From Macrostomum hystrix (Eukaryota; Platyhelminthes; Macrostomidae), in NCBI GenBank assembly GCA_950097015.1, contig CATNEN010000035.1, forward strand, positions 498,501 to 562,500: a DNA stretch of 64,000 nt. Direction: 5' to 3'. Positions 46,116 to 57,600 of the stretch are shown in pieces. The notes beneath the pieces are model-generated. The model was not told where the DNA came from and searched no databases. It was given only the letters and a program-made list of their open reading frames with translations. Within the stretch, counting starts at the first letter, position 1; each line of letters starts with the position of its first letter. The translations under genes were made by a program, and so were the position numbers.

Positions 46116-46885
46116 GGACATCCACTTCCCACACTGTACAGCACCCACGTCCACCTCATTCCTGGACATTCGCTTTACTTGCTGGACATCTAGATTTCAA
46201 AACTTGCTGTGTATTTTTTATGCGAATAATATCAGTAATACAATCGTTGACAATAGTGATTTTTATTATATCACATGACCAGAAAGAAGTGTTAATTAAT
46301 TTGTTTAATTTCACTGCCTTAAAAAATTGTCTTACTCGGACAACTTTCCGTAGCTTTTTGTAAGTAGTAGCTTCCGATTTTAATTCCATGAATCTCATAA
46401 TAAATACCTATTTCCTTTCTATTCTTGTCGAAATTGCGAGAACTTGTAGCCAGGCAAGTAAAGAATGAGATTCTAATCATGAAATCGGGGAAAACACACA
46501 ATGCTTGAATCTACAAAGAATACTTGGCTTAGGTGGGTGAAGGAGACAGTTGGGATTGCAGATCCCTGGAAAGAGGGATGTCAAGAGGGACGCGGGCCTG
46601 CTGGTCGGCCATTCAATGCCATCGCGTACTCCGGCCCCGGGTGTTGGGGGATTCGACTAACACCGCAAGGCTGGATGAGGGGAGAATTATTTAGGGATCA
46701 AAGTAGAGGCGACGGGAGAGAGAGAGGAAGGAAATCCACGCTCTGCATTACCTGTCCGCTCGGCCCTCAAGCCCCCCACCCCAGGCCACCCCTCCGAGAA
46801 AATCGAAGATGAAATAGCTTGACAAAGTCTGGTTAAGCCCCCCTCGAAATGCAAAATTGCCACTGACTGACTGGCCAACAGTGCA
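46116..46885. other. 5' flank of the four-helix membrane-protein gene
   Basis: The AT-rich left half and GC-richer right half presumably hold the promoter and 5' UTR. No feature can be placed exactly. Confidence 0.35.
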
Positions 46886-47913
46886 ATGCAGAGGTACCCG
46901 CTGCCGCCTCCGCCACCGCCTCCGCTTGCCGCGGTGCGAGGCGCCGACTATCGACTGGACCGGAGCGCCGGTCGCGCCGCCTCCTGCCTGCTGCTGGCTG
47001 CCGTGGCGGCGCTGGCCGCTGATGCAGTCAGGCTGCTGCTGTACAGCTGGCACTCGGAAGGCGGCTTTCTTGGCTACATGTACAACGCGGACAGTGGCGT
47101 GCGGTGGCCGACCTGCCCGGCCAGCAGCTCCGCCGTGCCGACCTCAACGCCGATGCCGGCTCTGCGGCTGCTGCATCAAGGGTGGGATTTCATTTAATTC
47201 GGATTTTTACAGCATACATACCCTAAGCGGTAGCAACCGTCAGGTAAACTAATTGCAGAGTTAAAACTATTAAATAAACTTCCCTTACCTTCAGGACTAT
47301 CAGTCCAATGTCTCAGCAGCAAAAGCAGCAGCAGCAGCAGCCAGATCTACTCTACAGCATTCGGGGCTTCATCAAGTCGCTCGCAGACATTGTTGCCACT
47401 GCGGCCTCGGTCGGTGGAGGCGGCCGACGGTCACCGCAGATGGACAAGCAGCTGGCCAGGTGCCTGTTTCACGCTGGCGCAGTCGCTTGCGTCCTTCAGC
47501 TGGCTCTGGCGGTGTGCCCGGCTCTGGCCAGCGTCAGCGGCGACTGGCGCAGGCGTCGGCCGCGATGCCCAGTCGGCTTCGGCCTCCTGTTCGGCGTGGC
47601 GGCCCTGCTGGCCACCGGCGCCGCTGTGGCGGCCGGCCTGGTTGCCGTCGCCTTCTTGAGCATCGCCGAGATTGACGGCGTCGGCGGCAGCCCCTACGCG
47701 AACCTGCTGCCAGTGTGCGATTTTCAGCGACGAGTTTGCCTAGCAACCGAGTGCGCTCGGATTCTGGCACTGCTGGCTGGCGCCGCGGCCACCCTGCGGC
47801 TTGTGACGCTGCTGTGCCGCATGAGCCGCCGATGCTGCAGGAGCTGCTGCTGTCCTTGCTGCTACGATGATGATGAACTCGATGGGGATCAGATTGGGAA
47901 TGAGGATTTCTGA
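46886..47913 (+). CDS. Two-exon, four-helix membrane protein with a cysteine-rich cytosolic tail (304 residues)
   Basis: Exon 1 is 46886-47181 and exon 2 47295-47913. The 113-bp intron has donor AAGG|GTGGGA and acceptor TACCTTCAG|GACTAT, phase 2 on both sides; 915 bp in total is exactly 305 codons. The protein starts MQRYPLPPPPPPPLAAVRGA. Predicted helices are at about 31-53 (AASCLLLAAVAALAADAV), 155-178, 191-220 (LLFGVAALLATGAAVAAGLV) and 253-273. A glutamine-rich loop lies at 104-116. After helix 4 comes a cysteine cluster (RRCCRSCCCPCC, about 277-288), likely palmitoylated, and an acidic tail. The topology resembles claudin/tetraspan-type proteins, but the claudin W-GLW-C-C motif is absent. 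Function unknown. Confidence 0.7.
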
Positions 47914-48014
47914 GTGACCATTTTTTGATCCCTTAAAACTCACTTTAAACTCCCCTTTCCCTGATTTAAAGAAGAAGTGCACTAGGAAGATAGGATCAAT
48001 ATTGAATATTAAAG
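47914..48014. other. 3' flank of the four-helix membrane-protein gene
   Basis: Short AT-rich 3' flank. No canonical AATAAA seen before the array. Confidence 0.3.
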
Positions 48015-48300
48015 GAGTGAGGTGGGTGTCCAGGGTGTAAGGTGGATGCCATGGAAGCGAGGTAGTTTTCTGGGGAGTAAAATGGACGCCCAAGGAGGGA
48101 GGTGAGTAAGTGTCTATTTAGTGAGGTGGGTGTCTAGGGAGTGAGGTGGGTGTCTAGGGGGTGAGGTGGGTGTCTAGGGAGTGAGGTGGGTGTCTATGGA
48201 GTGAGGTGGGTGTCTAGGGAGTGAGGTGGGTGTCTAGGGAATGAGTTTGGTGTCTAGGGAGTGAGATGGGTGTCCAGCGAGTGAAGTGGACGCCACCTGG
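48015..48300. repeat. 20-bp minisatellite, about 12 units (AGTGAGGTGG family)
   Basis: The unit is GTGAGGTGGGTGTCTAGGGA, diverged at both ends (GGATGCCATGGAAGCGAGG at the left edge). It is related to the arrays at 45.7, 53.7, 56.8 and 59.1 kb. Confidence 0.93.
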
Positions 48301-49119
48301 GTGGACGTCAAAGTAGAGAGTCGTAGGAAGTTATGTGGCTTTTCAGCGATGCAACCAGGTGAACTGGGTGATAAAATATTTTCGGATCGAAATAGAAATC
48401 GATTGTTATTATTCCGAGCTCCCTTTCCACAGCCATTCTCATTAGCGATGCGCTCGCACTGAAGAATTTTGGGCTCTCAAAAGGCTCAGAAATAAGGGCT
48501 CAAAATGCATGGCGCTGAGCCCTTGGCGGCGACAAGAGGAACTTTTATCCCACTCTAGGCTCTCCATTTCCCCCTTTATCCCATTTTATAGATTGTTATG
48601 TTCGTCCCGGGCCAAGTGGCGACAACCAATCTGCTGCAATATATTCTCCAAAATCCCACTGAGAAGGGATAGTGGGGAAAATTCTCCCCTGCTCTGTCTG
48701 GTCCCATCTCTGCCGTTCTCTATCATCGTCATTTAGCCGGCTTGGCAGAATTTTCGCAATGAAACAAGCCGGATCAGTCTGCTAATTTCCATACTCACTT
48801 CAAGCCTGCTGAACAGCACTGCAGGTTCAACCCTGAGGTCTCTCTTGACTGTGTGCACATTTTCTGCAACTGAATCAAAGCACCCACTGCTTCTGCCTAA
48901 CTGAATCTCGCTCAATCTGCACCCTCCATCTCAAAATCCCACTGTCTATATCTCTACATCTCACCCTCTGCATGTATTTTATCTCACACTCTGCATCTCA
49001 AAATCTACCTCTCCGAAATCTCACCCTAGATTTCACAGTCGCATCCTCTCTGTCTCTCTCAATCTCACCCGTTCGATCTCAAAATCTGATACTAGCAGTG
49101 TCAAAATAAACAAAATCTC
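48301..49119. other. Unique sequence, no gene seen
   Basis: Mixed-composition DNA. Towards the right it grades into CTCAAAATCT-like repeats. No supported exon or RNA gene. Confidence 0.4.
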
Positions 49120-49565
49120 ACTCCTCAGTCTCACAATGTCACCCTCTCAGTCTCAAAATCTCACCCTTTCAGTTTCAAAATCTCACCCGCTCTATCTCAA
49201 AATCTACTACTCTCTATCTCAAAACCTTAAAATCTTACCCTCTCAGTCTCAAAATCTCAAAATCTCACCCTTTCAGTCTCAAAATCTCACCCTCTCAGTC
49301 TCAAAATCTTACCCTCTCAGTCTCAAAATCTTACCCTCTCAGTCTCAAAATCTTACCCTCTCAGTCTCAAAATCTCAAAATCTCATCCTCTCTGTCTCTC
49401 AAAATCTCACCCGCTCTATCTCAAAATCTACTATTCTCTATCTCTAAACCTCAAAATCTCATCCTCTAGGTCTCTACCAATCTCAAAATCCCAAAATCTC
49501 ACCATATCAGTCTCAAAATCTCAAAATCCCAACACTTTCTATCGCTCACAATCTCAATCTCATTT
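49100..49565. repeat. Irregular TCTCAAAATCTCACCC-type array
   Basis: Units of 17-20 bp around CTCAGTCTCAAAATCTCACC, imperfect throughout, with a uniform run at 49290-49370. It appears older or less homogenised than the other arrays. Confidence 0.9.
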
Positions 49566-50644
49566 CAAGCCATACCAGCGAGCTCGTTGCCTGATTATAA
49601 AAGAATAATTTCCTTATTTTCTTGGAAACATGTCTATTTTATTTTTGCTTTAACTATTAAATTGCCAAAGCGTAATTTTTTAGTCATGGCAAAGATTATA
49701 ATGATAGTTCTGTATATAATTGGCTAATAATCCTATATCGCCCGAATGAATCTTCATGGCCTGTTATCATATATATACATTAACAATTACTGAACCTATG
49801 CCTGATCAAGCCGAGACAATCATAATATATATTCTTGCTATTCTATGTCAAAATTTATTTCAATAACTGACTCAGTCTTTATCTATTGTCTTCATTTGGC
49901 AAAAATCCATGAGAAAAACGAAATTAGTAAGTAGTAAGTTCGTGTCTTTTACATTTTTCTTTTTCTAATATATTAGCAATGAGAATGTTTTATATTCCCC
50001 TATTAGATCATTTTTTAATCCATAAGAATAGACTAGCAGGATCCATTACATACTATAAAAATGATATATTAGCAATCCTTTCTATCTCATAATCCATGAG
50101 AATAGATTAGCAATCCAATCATATACTATATTCCGCAGTACAGATAGACTTCTTTCTATCTAATACGTGCCAGCTCTGACTTGCCATTGCCGAAAGACAT
50201 TTGGTTTATCTTCCTTATCGACCCGGGACATCTTCGCGAGTGTCAGAGCTACTGTCGCGAATTCCGTCGCAGAGGTAAGCAAGGTCAGATTAGACAGACC
50301 GACGGAACCTAATCCCATCTAGTCCTGGGAGGGCGAATCCCCACCCCTGGATAGCAGCTGCTAGCAGGGAGGGCTTCGGCAAGCAAAGAACAAACACATT
50401 TAACTAATTATTACGAGAAACGAGAAACAGAGCAAGAAAGATGGGCAGCTTGATCATTTTCTACGGCGTCGAAGTAATTTTCTGTAAACAAGGACGACCG
50501 GAGAAGCATCAGTAGAAACAGCAGGTGGTGAGGTATTTCCCCCAGTCAACCCCTGACACCAGGCACAGGATCACAATCTTCGAGGAGAATGCCTGTTCTT
50601 AAATTGCTTCATATAGTCAAGTGTACTCTGTTCACAATTAGTTC
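49566..50644. other. AT-rich unique DNA with a GC-richer segment at 50.16-50.45 kb
   Basis: The 50.16-50.45 kb part (for example CCTGGGAGGGCGAATCCCCA near 50.33 kb) stands out from its AT-rich surroundings and could be a retroelement remnant. I cannot assign it. Confidence 0.3.
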
Positions 50645-53090
50645 TGCATTCTTCTCTTCCACATTCTCCTCTTCCACATTCTCCGACTCCTCCATTATTC
50701 TCTCCCCCTTTTCCTCTCCCCATTCTCCTCTCCCCATTCTCCTCTTCCTCATTCTCCTCTGCCACATTCTCCGACTCCTCCATTATTCTCTCCCCCTTTT
50801 CCTCTCCCCATTCTCCTCTCCCCATTCTCCTCTTCCTCATTCTCCTCTGCCACATTCTCCGACTCCTCCATTATTCTCTCCCCCTTTTCCTCTCCCCATT
50901 CTCCTCTTCCTCATTCTCCTGTGCCACATTCTCCGACTCCTCTATTCTTCTCTCCCCATTCTCCTCTCCCCATTCTCCTCTTCCTCATTCTCCTCTGCCA
51001 CATTCTCCTCTTCCTCATTCTCCTCTGCCTCATTCTCCTCTGCCACATTCTCCGACTCCTCCATTATTCTCTCCCCCTTTTCCTCTCCCCATTCTCCTCT
51101 CCCCATTCTCCTCTTCCCCATTCTCCTCTGCCACATTCTCCGACTCCTCCATTATTCTCTCCCCCTTTTCCTCTCACCATTCTCCTCTCCCCATTCTCCT
51201 CTGCCACATTCTCCGACTCCTCCATTATTCTCTCCCCCTTCTTCTCTCCCCCATTCTCCTCTCCCCCATTCTCCTCTTCCTCATTCTCCTCTCCCCCATT
51301 CTCCTCTGCCACATTCTCCGACTCCTCCATTATTCTCTCCCCCTTCTTCTCTCCCCATTCTCCTCTCCCCATTCTCCTCTTCCTCATTCTCCTCTTCCAC
51401 ATTCTCCGACTCCTCTATTCTTCTCTCCCCATTCTCCTCTCCCCATTCTCCTTTCCCCATTCTCCTTTCCCCCATTCTCCTCTTCCACATTCTCCGACTC
51501 CTCTATTCTTCTCTCCCCATTCTCCTCTCCCCATTCTCCTCTTCCACATTCTCCGACTCCTCTATTCTTCTCTCCCCATTCTCCTCTCCCCCATTCTCCT
51601 CTTCCACATTCTCCTCTTCCTCATTCTCCTCTCCCCATTCTCCTCTTCCTCATTCTCCTCTGCCACATTCTCCGACTCCTCATTCTCCTCTTCCTCATTC
51701 TCCTCTTCCTCATTCTCCTCTCCCCATTCTCCTCTCCCCCATTCTCCTCTTCCACATTCTCCGACTCCTCTATTCTTCTCTCCCCATTCTCCTCTTCCTC
51801 ATTCTCCTCTCCCCCATTCTCCTCTTCCTCATTCTCCTCTGCCACATTCTCCGACTCCTCATTCTCCTCTTCCTCATTCTCCTCTCCCCATTCTCCTCTT
51901 CCTCATTCTCCTCTGCCACATTCTCCGACTCCTCATTCTCCTCTTCCTCATTCTCCTCTTCCTCATTCTCCTCTCCCCATTCTCCTCTCCCCCATTCTCC
52001 TCTCCCCCATTCTCCTCTTCCTCATTCTCCTCTCCCCCATTCTCCTCTTCCTCATTCTCCTCTGCCACATTCTCCGACTCCTCATTCTCCTCTTCCTCAT
52101 TCTCCTCTTCCTCATTCTCCTCTCCCCATTCTCCTCTCCCCCATTCTCCTCTTCCACATTCTCCGACTCCTCTATTCTTCTCTCCCCATTCTCCTCTCCC
52201 CATTCTCCTTTCCCCATTCTCCGACTCCCCCATTCTCCTCTTCCTCATTCTCCTTTCCCCCATTCTCCTCTCCCCATTCTCCTCTTCCTCATTTTCCGAC
52301 TCCCCCATTCTCCTCTCCCCAATTTCCTCTCCCCATTCTCCTCTTCCTCATTCTCCTCTGCCACATTCTCCGACTCCTCCATTATTCTCTCCCCCTTTTC
52401 CTCTCCCCATTCTCCTTTCCCCCATTCTCCTCTTCCTCATTCTCCTCTTCCACATTCTCCGACTCCTCCATTATTCTCTCCCCCTTTTCCTCTCCCCATT
52501 CTCCTCTCCCCATTCTCCTCTCCCCATTCTCCTCTCCCCATTCTCCTCTCCCCATTCTCCTCTCCCCATTCTCCTTTCCCCCATTCTCCTCTCCCCATTC
52601 TCCTCTTCCACATTCTCCTCTTCCTCATTCTCCTCTGCCACATTCTCCGACTCCTCTATTCTTCTCTCCCCCTTTTCCTCTCCCCATTCTCCTCTCCCCA
52701 TTCTCCTCTCCCCATTCTCCTCTCCCCATTCTCCTTTCCCCCATTCTCCTCTCCCCATTCTCCTCTTCCACATTCTCCTCTTCCTCATTCTCCTCTTCCA
52801 CATTCTCCTCTTCCTCATTCTCCTCTGCCACATTCTCCGACTCCTCTATTCTTCTCTCCCCATTCTCCTCTCCCCATTCTCCTCTCCCCCATTCTCCTTT
52901 CCCCATTCTCCTCTTCCACATTCTCCTCTTCCTCATTCTCCTCTTCCACATTCTCCGACTCCTCCATTATTCTCTCCCCCTTTTCCTCTCCCCATTCTCC
53001 TCTCCCCATTCTCCTCTCCCCATTCTCCTCTCCCCATTCTCCTCTCCCTATTCTCCTCTCCCCCATTCTTCCTTCCACCCATTCTCAATT
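50645..53090. repeat. 15-bp pyrimidine-rich minisatellite with higher-order structure
   Basis: Units such as CATTCTCCTCTCCCC, CATTCTCCTCTTCCT and CATTCTCCTCTGCCA are combined with a 31-46 bp module containing CATTCTCCGACTCCTCCATT and ATTCTCTCCCCCTTTT. Module order varies along the array. All long frames on both strands are repeat artefacts. Confidence 0.96.
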
Positions 53091-53724
53091 AAGAAAGGAA
53101 GATATTTATCGCACTCACAAATATATTTGCTACCTACATTGGTATGCCTAGTCAAATTTATCTGGTAGTAAGGTGCTAATTTATTTTATTCCAGGTAGTT
53201 TTACTAAAGTTCAATAGAATACTAAAATAGCTGGACTATTTACAAGTCATATTGTCAAGTGCTGCAGCTATTGAACATTTTTACGAACAAAATAGTGACT
53301 TTTTGCGCTTTTTATGTTATTTTCTTGTAATTTAAACTCTGCTCTAAATTTACAACACTCAGTTTCGATAGAGTCTTTCAGACTACTTTAAGTAGAATAC
53401 ATATTTTCGAAATTGTATGGAAAGGGTAGCTTAATGTAAATGAGCAAAATGGCGTAAGAGAGTTGTTTACTTGATGGGTGCGATTTATCTACTTTTTCGT
53501 GTAATTATAAAATAACTGCTTTGAGAACGCGTCAAGTAATGTACAAAGATTGAGGTTCGAACCAAGAGGGTGTTTTTTAAAGGACAATGTTTGCACGCTT
53601 AATTGAATAGTAAAAACTCAGTAAGGTGGTTATTGAAAGGAGAAGGTAGTGAGATGTGTGTGTGAGAAACAGTGTTTGTCTCCTTGTTAGCTATTGGGCG
53701 GGAAGATAGGTGGCAGTTAAAAGA
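53091..53724. other. AT-rich unique sequence
   Basis: No gene, RNA or mobile element that I can support. Confidence 0.4.
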
Positions 53725-53960
53725 AAAAGGAGTGAGGTGGCTATCTACGCGGGGCAGGGAGTGAGGTGGCTGTCTACACGGGGTAGGGAGTGAGGTGGCT
53801 GTCTACACGGGCCGTAAATAAGGCGGCTTTCTATGCAGGCAGGGAGTGAGGTGGCGGTCTTGGCGGGGCAGGTGGGAGTGAGGTGGCTATCTAGGCTGGC
53901 AGGGAATGTTTGGCTTTCTAGGCGGCGAGAAGTGAGTGACTGTCTAACGAGACAAAGCGG
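53725..53960. repeat. Imperfect 28-31-bp array (AGTGAGGTGG family)
   Basis: About eight diverged units around GGGAGTGAGGTGGCTGTCTA followed by CACGGGGCA. The first part of the unit matches the arrays at 48.1 and 56.8 kb. Confidence 0.9.
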
Positions 53961-54108
53961 TAAGTTTAAGAGTGTTTAGGTAAATGTTCACTGGGAAATA
54001 TTTTGAGAAGGTTTAGATTAATGTGTAGCTTCGTGAACGGTGAGATATTAATTTAGGCGTCAATTGGAGTTGTCCAAAAAGTTCTCCAATAAAAGTCGTC
54101 GGGAATTA

Positions 54109-54693
54109 TCAAAATAATGTCGCTGCCTCCTCGCTCATCGCAGCCCGCATTTCGTCATTGTCAACGGCGCGAGAAAACAATCGACGACTCTCTTCGCCTC
54201 GACCGGAGGTCTCGTCGACAACTGAGTTGCTGGCCAGCTGCATCAGCCACATTGGGCGCTCGGAGGCTGTGCCGCTGTCGGCGCAGCTGCAGGCCTGAGG
54301 TGAGGCGCAGCGGCCCCACTGAGGAGAAGTCGGCTGCGGAGCCGCCTGGCGCATCCAGAGCTCCCGCTGATCGGCGCTGAGGCCGCCGCTCTCGCCAGAC
54401 GGCAGGCTTCGCAGAGGACGGTAGAAAAACGCTCCGCTGCGCTCCGGACTGCCAGTGACGACGCCGGCGCCGATGGCGGAGGCGGCGGCCGCGGCGGCTG
54501 CCGCGTGCGTCGGCATGTACTCGCGGGTTGGCAGAGCCGGGCTGAGTCGCTGGGTGGTCAGAGACGACGCTGCGTAGGGCGGCATCGGCGGCGGCGTCGG
54601 CGGAGTCGCCTCGACGATGAACAGGTCGTGCTCTACGTCAGTTCCGACTGTGCGACGATGTCGATGAAGATTCGAACCACCGACCTGCACGCT
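54109..54693 (-). CDS. Neuregulin-like gene: cytoplasmic tail exon
   Basis: 194 codons and TGA (54109-54111), phase 0. It starts SVQVGGSNLHRHRRTVGTDV, then EHDLFIVEATPPTPPPMPPY, an alanine run (THAAAAAAAASA) and Ser/Pro/Gly-rich sequence, ending MSEEAATLF. Apart from proline-rich and acidic stretches there is no recognisable domain. Tails of ErbB ligands diverge quickly, so the assignment comes from splicing phase and order. The acceptor is ACTCCAACCAG|AGCGTG. Confidence 0.65.
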   Translation of the reverse strand, partial: SVQVGGSNLHRHRRTVGTDVEHDLFIVEATPPTPPPMPPYAASSLTTQRLSPALPTREYMPTHAAAAAAAASAIGAGVVTGSPERSGAFFYRPLRSLPSGESGGLSADQRELWMRQAAPQPTSPQWGRCASPQACSCADSGTASERPMWLMQLASNSVVDETSGRGEESRRLFSRAVDNDEMRAAMSEEAATLF

Positions 54694-57600
54694 CTGGTTG
54701 GAGTCATTAAAGTGAAACTATTTTTGCTAATCGTCCAGTTTTCTTTCCTTGCGTTTTCCACAGCACACAGCGTGAAACAATAATAATAATTGCCGGAGGG
54801 CTGCGGGCAATGGCACATCATTTGGTGACACTAGACCCGCAGCCAGCGAGGAGGCAATTCTGCCCATTTCGCTGACTCCTGAGCACACACGCACACAGAT
54901 ACCCTTCGCAGGCACACACTCACACAGGTGTGTACATCTACCCTGAATTTCTCATCGTCAGCAGTGTACACTCTCACTGTGCATCGGAGGCTGGCCCTCA
55001 AGGGCGTAAATTGCACCACAAGCCCCCAAGCCTTCTCTCCGCGGCTGCGCCCCAAATGAATGTGGCCTCGCCGCGGAATCGAACTTAAGTACCTTGGTGC
55101 GAGAGGCAAACGCGTTAACCGCTCTGCCACCGACCCCCAGGAGTCAGTGGAATGGCACCGATATTAGCTCGTATAACCGCACCACCCTACTTAGAGTAGT
55201 GTCTGTAAGACTCAAACGCATAGATATTATAATCGATGAAAATCTAAAGCTTGCCTGGGACCGCTCGTTCTCTCGTTTGGCGCGCCTCCAGAAATCGAAG
55301 TCCCTCCGGCGCTGTCTGAAATGTCAGAGCAGCTCTGGAGAAGGAACTGCTCAAAATTGGATAATTTTAATGGCCAAATTACCTCGATAGGTACCAGGAT
55401 ATTAGCATGATGAGCATGAACATGGTGAATACGAGGCCGATGCCCGTCACCGTCAGGATTCGATCAGTTCGGTGAAAGCAGTCTGAAAATGGAGCAGATT
55501 TTCAAATAGCGAAGCTATTTTTGTTTATGAAAATTTTTTATATTTGTTTGTATCCATCTCTAAACGTTTTTCATCTCCTTTCGTTTCCATATATCAATCC
55601 GTCCCATCTATCTCTATTCGTTTCTATCTATCTCTATCCATTTGTATATATCTTTATCCGTTTCTATCTATCTCTATCCATTTGTATATATATTTATCCG
55701 TTTCCATCTATCTCTATCCGTTTCTATCTATCTCTATCCATTTTTATATATCTTTATCCGTTTCTATCTATCTCTATCCATTTTTATATATCTTTATCCG
55801 TTTCTATCTATCTCTATCCATTTGTATATATATTTATCCGTTTCATTCTATCTCTATCCGTTTCCATCTATCTCTATCCGTTTCTATCTATCTCTATCCA
55901 TTTGTATATATCTCTATCCGTTTCTATCTATCTCTATCCGTTTCCATCTGTCTCTATCCGTTTCTATCTATCTCTATCCGTTTCCATCTATCTCTATCTG
56001 TTTCCATCTGTCTCTATCCGTTTCTATCTATCTCTATCCGTTTCCATCTATCTCTATCCGTTTCTATCTATCTCTATCTGTTTCTATCCATCTCTATCCG
56101 TTTCTATTCATCTCTATCTGTTTCTATCCATCTCTATCCGTTTCTATCCATCTCTATCTGTTTCTATCCATCTCTATCCGTTTCTATCTATCTCTGTTTG
56201 TTTTTACACTTATCTGTTTGTTTCTATTCCAATTTTCTGTCTCTATTTACCTCTGTTCGTGCAAAAATAAATCACGATGGTCGGCCTGAACTAAAATTCG
56301 CTACCTATACTTCAAACTCACCCAGCACTTTACCCTTGCAGGTTTCGCTGTAGTTTTGAAACGGCGCGAAATTCTTCTCGCACCGGTCGCCATAGAAGGG
56401 ATGTGAGCAGCTGATCAGAGTGGATTGGAGATGAGAGGTTGGGGGGTAGAATTTAATACAGGAAATGTAGCACACTGTCTCGCTTTTGCCGACCTCCCTG
56501 CGGCCAAGTTAGTGACCCACACACTCCGGCTCAAAAAATTAGCTAATTAGGTGGAAGAAAAGATCAGGTAAAAAAACTGGAATTAGAGATAGGTTTTTTC
56601 GCCTTCTTTAACAGAAGTAAACGCATACGAAAGCTAGGCATTTGTGGTGCGAGAGAGGCGAGGTCAAGTCACCAGAGAGCAAGGTAAGACGATATGGCTG
56701 AAGAATTAGACAATGAGATCGTTGAATTTAAAACCAATCAACAGTTAGGTTTGTCTAATTGAAGTTGGCAAGAACTTACTTTAGTTGTTTTTGTGTTGTC
56801 CTCTTATGGACGAGGCAATTTTTTCGATTGATTCAGTGAGTGAGGTGGCAGTTTAACTGGGCAGAAGGTGTGATTGGTGTCTGTCTTTCATGGAGTGAGG
56901 TGGCTGTTTAACTGGGCAGGGGGTAAGGTGGGCGCCTACATTTTAAGGAGTGAGGTGGCTGTTTATATGGGCAGAGGGTGTGATTGGTGTCTATCTTTCA
57001 TGGAGTGAGGCGGCTGTTTAACTGGGCAGAGGGTGTGATTGGTGTCTATCTTTCATGGAGTAAGGTGGCTGTTTAACTGGGCAGGGGGTAAGGTGGGCGC
57101 CTACATTTTAAGGAGTGAGGTGGCTGTTTATATGGGCAGGGGGTGAGGTGGGCGCCTACATTTATTTCATGGAGTGAGGTGGCTGTTTAACTGGGCAGGG
57201 GGTGTGATTGGTGTCTATCTTTCATGGAGTGAGGTGGCTGTTTAACTGGGCAGGGGGTGTGATTGATGTCTATCTTTCATGGAGTGAGGTGGCTGTTTAA
57301 CTGGGCAGGGGGTGTGATTGATGTCTATCTTTCATGGAGTGAGGTGGCTGTTTAACTGGGCAGGGGGTGTGATTGGTGTCTATCTTTCATGGAGTGAGGT
57401 GTCTGTTCAACTGGGCAGGGAGTGAGTTGGATGACAACAGACAAAAGTGGAAAAAACTTAAATAATGAAAACTATAATGAGGAAGAGAAGGCAGTGGAAT
57501 AAAATAAATTAAGAAATTTAAGTAAAAAATGAGTGCTCAGTATGGAAAAGGAGAATCGAACGAAAACATTATGGAAAGAGATAAACATAAAGGAATGAAA

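Noticed and set aside
50589-53168. An 859-codon frame and its many antisense partners in the CATTCTCC array
   Set aside because: Pyrimidine-rich repeats without stops on either strand, no coding features.
55521-56353. LSVSIYLYPF-type hydrophobic frames that look like membrane repeats
   Set aside because: They lie inside an intron of the neuregulin-like gene and come from the 18-bp array.
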